Shown here: positions 61,267-64,000 of the stretch, piece by piece
How the letters are laid out: every line of letters begins with the position of its first letter
How positions within the stretch are numbered: position 1 is the stretch's first letter
Assembly: GCF_009763805.1 (NCBI RefSeq)
Contig: NZ_CP046804.1
Location: 2,914,001 to 2,978,000, forward strand
From: Vibrio cidicii
Lineage (GTDB): Bacteria > Pseudomonadota > Gammaproteobacteria > Enterobacterales > Vibrionaceae
Direction: 5' to 3'
Length of the DNA: 64,000 nt
Program-made: the position numbers and the translations under genes
The notes under the pieces: model-generated
Seen by the model: the letters and a program-made list of their open reading frames with translations, nothing else
What the model was told of the DNA's origin: nothing
The model's database searches: none

Positions 61267-62434
61267 CGAACAATATAGCCCGATCCCTTGGCTGGTTTGG
61301 TCTGCAGACCAACAAGAAGTGATCGCCAGTGGCGAGCTGCCAGATTGGCAGCAACTGGAAGAATTAAAACCTTTTGCAGAACAAAGAAGTGTGGTGGTAC
61401 TCCTAGCATCGAGCGACCTTGTGCTTACGGATGTTGAGATACCCGCTGGCGCCTCTCGTCAGCTTGACAACATGTTGCCCTACCTGCTCGAAGATGAGAT
61501 AGCGCAAGACGTGGATGACTTGCACTTTTCTATTTTGGCCAAAGAAGGTCGCTTTGCTCATGTTTGCGCCGTAGAGCGAGATTGGCTGCATCACATTGTG
61601 GCGAAATTTCGTGAGCACGGCATAGAGATCAAACGCATCGTACCGGATTCTTTGGCGTTGCCGCTGAGTGAAGAAGGAATGAGCGCCGCCCAACTGGGTG
61701 AACAGTGGTTATTTCGCCGCAGTGCCTACCAAGGCAGTGCGGTCGATCAAAGCTGGATGCCGCTCTATCTTGACGCTTTGAGCCCTGACGAACCGTTAAC
61801 GGTAGCCAGTTTCAGTAGCGTACCGTCAGAGACAGGTAAAGTGAATTGGTTGGCTCAGCCAGCCGAGATGACCATGGCGCTGCTGAGCCAAGGGGTGGCA
61901 AACATCAAATTCTCTTTGCTGACTGGAGCATTTAAGCCGAAATCGTCTTGGCTGAAACACTGGAAGGTGTGGCAGAAGGTGGCAATCAGTGGCGTACTAC
62001 TGATTGCTGCGGTGGTGGCGCAGCAGGTGCTCACCATTCAACAATATGAATCGCAGGCCAACGCCTATCGCGCGGAGAGTGAGCGTATTTTCCGCCAGGT
62101 TTTGCCTGGTAAGAACAAGATCCCGACCGTCAGTTACCTTAAACGGCAGATGGAAGACGAAGAACGTCGTTTGTCTGGGGGCGCGGGTGGTGATTCTATT
62201 CTTAATTGGATGGCACTTATTCCCGACACCATTGGGAAAGTGAAGAGCTTTGAGGTGCAGAGCGTTAAATACGATGGCAATCGCGGCGAAGTGCGCATTC
62301 AAGCACAGAGCAAAGACTTCCAGATTTTCGAACAAGCCCGAGTCGCTCTGAGCGAACATTTTCAGGTCGAACAAGGGCAGCTTAACCGTACCGGCGATTC
62401 GGTAGTGGGCAGCTTTGTGTTGAAGCGTAAGTGA
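61235..62434 (+). CDS. gspL: GspL (EpsL), type II secretion inner-membrane protein
   Basis: 399 residues from GTG 61235, which has GGAGG four bases upstream. An actin-like cytoplasmic domain (about 1-240; binds GspE), one transmembrane helix ([18 protein letters not shown] near 250-268), and a ferredoxin-like periplasmic domain (about 320-399) for GspM contact. Standard length and place. Confidence 0.93.
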   Translation: MSEFLTVRLSSEQYSPIPWLVWSADQQEVIASGELPDWQQLEELKPFAEQRSVVVLLASSDLVLTDVEIPAGASRQLDNMLPYLLEDEIAQDVDDLHFSILAKEGRFAHVCAVERDWLHHIVAKFREHGIEIKRIVPDSLALPLSEEGMSAAQLGEQWLFRRSAYQGSAVDQSWMPLYLDALSPDEPLTVASFSSVPSETGKVNWLAQPAEMTMALLSQGVANIKFSLLTGAFKPKSSWLKHWKVWQKVAISGVLLIAAVVAQQVLTIQQYESQANAYRAESERIFRQVLPGKNKIPTVSYLKRQMEDEERRLSGGAGGDSILNWMALIPDTIGKVKSFEVQSVKYDGNRGEVRIQAQSKDFQIFEQARVALSEHFQVEQGQLNRTGDSVVGSFVLKRK

Positions 62435-62441
62435 GGCCAGA

Positions 62442-62933
62442 ATGACAAATTTACGAACCATGCTGCAAACTTGGTGGAGTGGCATTAGCCCTCGCGAACA
62501 GCGCCTAGTGATGGTGTGCAGTATTTTTGCCTTGTTGGGGGCAATTTATTGGGGCATTTTGCAGCCAATCGAAATGCGAGCTGAGCAGGCGCAGATGCGT
62601 ATTCAGAGCGAAAAGCAACTGCTTAGCTGGGTGAAAGAGAAAGCGGACGACATCAGCCAAAAACGGGCGAGTGCAGGGGTACAGTTTTCCAATCAGCCAC
62701 TCAACCAAGTGATCTCATCGTCCACTCGCCAATTCAACATTGAGCTGCAACGGGTGCAACCGCGCAATGAGATGTTGCAAGTGTGGGTGGCGCCGATGCC
62801 GTTCAACCGTTTTATCGATTGGTTGACCTATTTAAAAGAGAAACAAGGCATCGAAGTGGAATTTATGGATATTGACCGCGGAAAAGAAGCGGGCGTGGTG
62901 GAAATTAACCGATTGCAGTTTAAGCGAGGTTAA
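62442..62933 (+). CDS. gspM: GspM (EpsM), type II secretion inner-membrane protein
   Basis: 163 residues. A short cytoplasmic N terminus, one transmembrane helix (RLVMVCSIFALLGAIYWGIL, about 22-41), then a coiled coil and ferredoxin-like domain (PFNRFIDWLTYLKEKQGIEV). It stabilises GspL. Start ATG 62442 follows GTGAGGCCAGA. Confidence 0.94.
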   Translation: MTNLRTMLQTWWSGISPREQRLVMVCSIFALLGAIYWGILQPIEMRAEQAQMRIQSEKQLLSWVKEKADDISQKRASAGVQFSNQPLNQVISSSTRQFNIELQRVQPRNEMLQVWVAPMPFNRFIDWLTYLKEKQGIEVEFMDIDRGKEAGVVEINRLQFKRG

Positions 62934-62934
62934 T

Positions 62935-63696
62935 GTGAAACGCGGTATAGTTTATAGCCTGATTTTTATTGTTTTTTTCAGCATCAGCCTGATTTCGAGT
63001 ATTCCGGCCAGTTTTGTGCTCGGCTATCTTCCGCCCGTACGTGGGCTTGCGATTGAAGGCCCATCGGGAACCATCTGGCAAGGCAGTGCGCACAAAATTT
63101 CTTGGCAAGGACAAGATCTCGGCGAAGTGAACTGGGATGTGCAGTGGATGCCGCTGCTCACGGGCAATGCGGAAGTGATGCTGCGTTTTGGTCGCGGCAG
63201 CGAGATGAATTTACGTGGTAAAGGGCGTGTTGGTTATAGCCTAAGCCGAGGCGCTTACGTAGAAAATTTGGTGGCATCGCTCCCAGCGAAATACATCGCC
63301 AGCAAAATTCCGATGCCGTTACCGATTGATGTCGAAGGGCAAGTGGAGCTGAATGTCGCCCAAGCGGTGTATCAAGCGCCTTGGTGCGCCACGGGCGCTG
63401 GCACCTTAGTGTGGAGCTCGGCCAAAGTGGGCACTCCGATTGGTGGGCTCGACTTGGGCCCAGTGATCACCGACATTCAGTGTGAAAATAGCCTACTTTT
63501 GGCCAAAGGATCGCAGCAGAGCGAGCAGGTCAGCGCCGCCTTTAGCGCGGAAGTGAGCCCTAACCGTCAGTATGTTACCTCGGCGTGGTTTAAACCGGGC
63601 GCCGCGTTTCCCGCTTCGATGAAGTCACAACTCAGCTGGTTGGGCAATCCTAATGCTCAGGGGCAGTATCAGTTTGACTACAAAGGGCGCTTCTAG
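62935..63696 (+). CDS. gspN: GspN (EpsN), type II secretion protein N
   Basis: 253 residues from GTG 62935, one base after the gspM stop, with GCGAGGTTAAT upstream; the frame further upstream lies in gspM. An N-terminal anchor (GIVYSLIFIVFFSISLISS) and a periplasmic beta-rich domain (GPSGTIWQGSAHKISWQG, LRGKGRVGYSL). Not needed in all systems. Last gene of the operon; gspO (prepilin peptidase) is not in this window. Confidence 0.92.
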   Translation: MKRGIVYSLIFIVFFSISLISSIPASFVLGYLPPVRGLAIEGPSGTIWQGSAHKISWQGQDLGEVNWDVQWMPLLTGNAEVMLRFGRGSEMNLRGKGRVGYSLSRGAYVENLVASLPAKYIASKIPMPLPIDVEGQVELNVAQAVYQAPWCATGAGTLVWSSAKVGTPIGGLDLGPVITDIQCENSLLLAKGSQQSEQVSAAFSAEVSPNRQYVTSAWFKPGAAFPASMKSQLSWLGNPNAQGQYQFDYKGRF

Positions 63697-63720
63697 CTGC
63701 TCCAGTTGCAATACACAATG

Positions 63721-63751
63721 AAAAAGCGAGTGGACTTCCACTCGCTTTTTT
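63721..63751. terminator. Terminator between gspN and cysQ
   Basis: AAAAAGCGAGTGGA, loop CT, TCCACTCGCTTTTTT. The stem is perfect, with A and T runs, so it can serve both converging genes. Confidence 0.92.
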
Positions 63752-63774
63752 GTCTTTGTCTGATTGCTCTTGCC

Positions 63775-64000
63775 TTAGTCTTTGCCCTGCAAAATCTCAT
63801 GCCACGGCAAATCCGCATCGCCCAACACAATGAAATTTGGGTTCTCTAACGTGTCGCGTTTCGTTGTACGACAAAGGCTCAAGTTGAGTGCTGAGAATAC
63901 GCCCCCCTGCCTCTTCGACAATGCATTGCGTCGCGGCGGTGTCCCACTCTCCGGTTGGGCCTAAACGGAGGTAGCAATCGACCGCGCCTTCGGCCACCAA
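63775..64000 (-). CDS. cysQ: CysQ, 3'(2'),5'-bisphosphate nucleotidase (C-terminal part; frameshifted as read; cut by window edge)
   Basis: The minus strand gives the C-terminal end of an inositol-monophosphatase-fold enzyme: GPTGEWDTAATQCIVEEAGG, where WDTAA and the Glu-Ala-Gly-Gly motif bind metal. The frame breaks at plus-strand GTTTC 63858-63862 (coding GAAAC); dropping one A gives SYNERDTLENPNFIVLGDAD and a normal end LPWHEILQGKD at 63775. It removes the toxic PAP by-product of sulfate assimilation. Convergent with the gsp operon. The catalytic first part lies outside. Confidence 0.85.

Overview
The window is chromosomal DNA of a Vibrio species, most likely from the V. vulnificus / V. 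navarrensis part of the genus. The species is not proven here. Evidence for the genus: gene blocks in the order known from Vibrio and enterobacteria (gppA-rhlB/trxA-rho; hemCDXY/cyaA-cyaY-lptM-lysA-dapF-xerC; yhhL-rsmD/ftsYEX-rpoH; glpEG; ubiCA; pckA-hslOR; a gspC-N type II secretion operon), a Vibrio-type rRNA operon, and Vibrio-like protein sequences throughout. Almost everything is core genome; the only mobile DNA is two decayed insertion-sequence remnants.

Layout. 1-7.5 kb: gppA (partial) and rhlB on the minus strand, then trxA, rho, an unknown exported protein, and ubiD-ferredoxin-fre. 7.5-13.5 kb: an rRNA operon with tandem promoters, boxA sites, RNase III stems, 16S, tRNA-Glu/Lys/Val, 23S, 5S and tRNA-Asp, ended by a strong terminator and followed by an IS630-family remnant. 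14.4-18.5 kb: hemCDXY on the minus strand, divergent from 18.8-26.4 kb cyaA, lptM, lysA, dapF, DUF484, xerC and yigB (cyaY is on the minus strand). 26.5-35.5 kb: accessory/signalling genes, namely a FIST-GGDEF-EAL protein, tapT with a lipoprotein, a truncated EVE gene, yigL-pldB, rhtB and an EAL-HDOD protein. 35.5-40.6 kb: an acyltransferase and small membrane-protein genes (yhhM, yhhN, yhgN, yhhL), an AT-rich stretch without convincing genes, and rsmD. 40.8-48.4 kb: ftsY-ftsE-ftsX, rpoH, glpE-glpG, a FliL-like protein, ubiC-ubiA. 48.5-52.1 kb: a second IS fragment, pckA, hslO, hslR. 52.4-63.7 kb: gspC to gspN, each gene overlapping or nearly touching the next. The window ends in cysQ.

The most striking property is that thirteen otherwise ordinary conserved genes are frameshifted as read: lysA, the FIST-GGDEF-EAL gene, yigL, yhhM, yhhN, yhhL, ftsY, rpoH, ubiA, pckA, gspD, gspF and cysQ. 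In every one, deleting a single A (or T) from a GAAAC (or GTTTC) pentamer restores the family sequence exactly, so each looks like GAAC changed to GAAAC. Essential genes are among them and no other indel type is seen in core genes, so a systematic sequence-specific consensus error is the most likely cause. The strict motif dependence is nevertheless the first thing to check. I list these genes with their restored products and give the position of each break.

Other points of interest: a DnaA-box and GATC cluster between rpoH and glpE, a 23-bp sequence shared by the two IS remnants, an unannotated 25-residue membrane peptide at 37.6 kb, and two c-di-GMP-type proteins with degenerate motifs.
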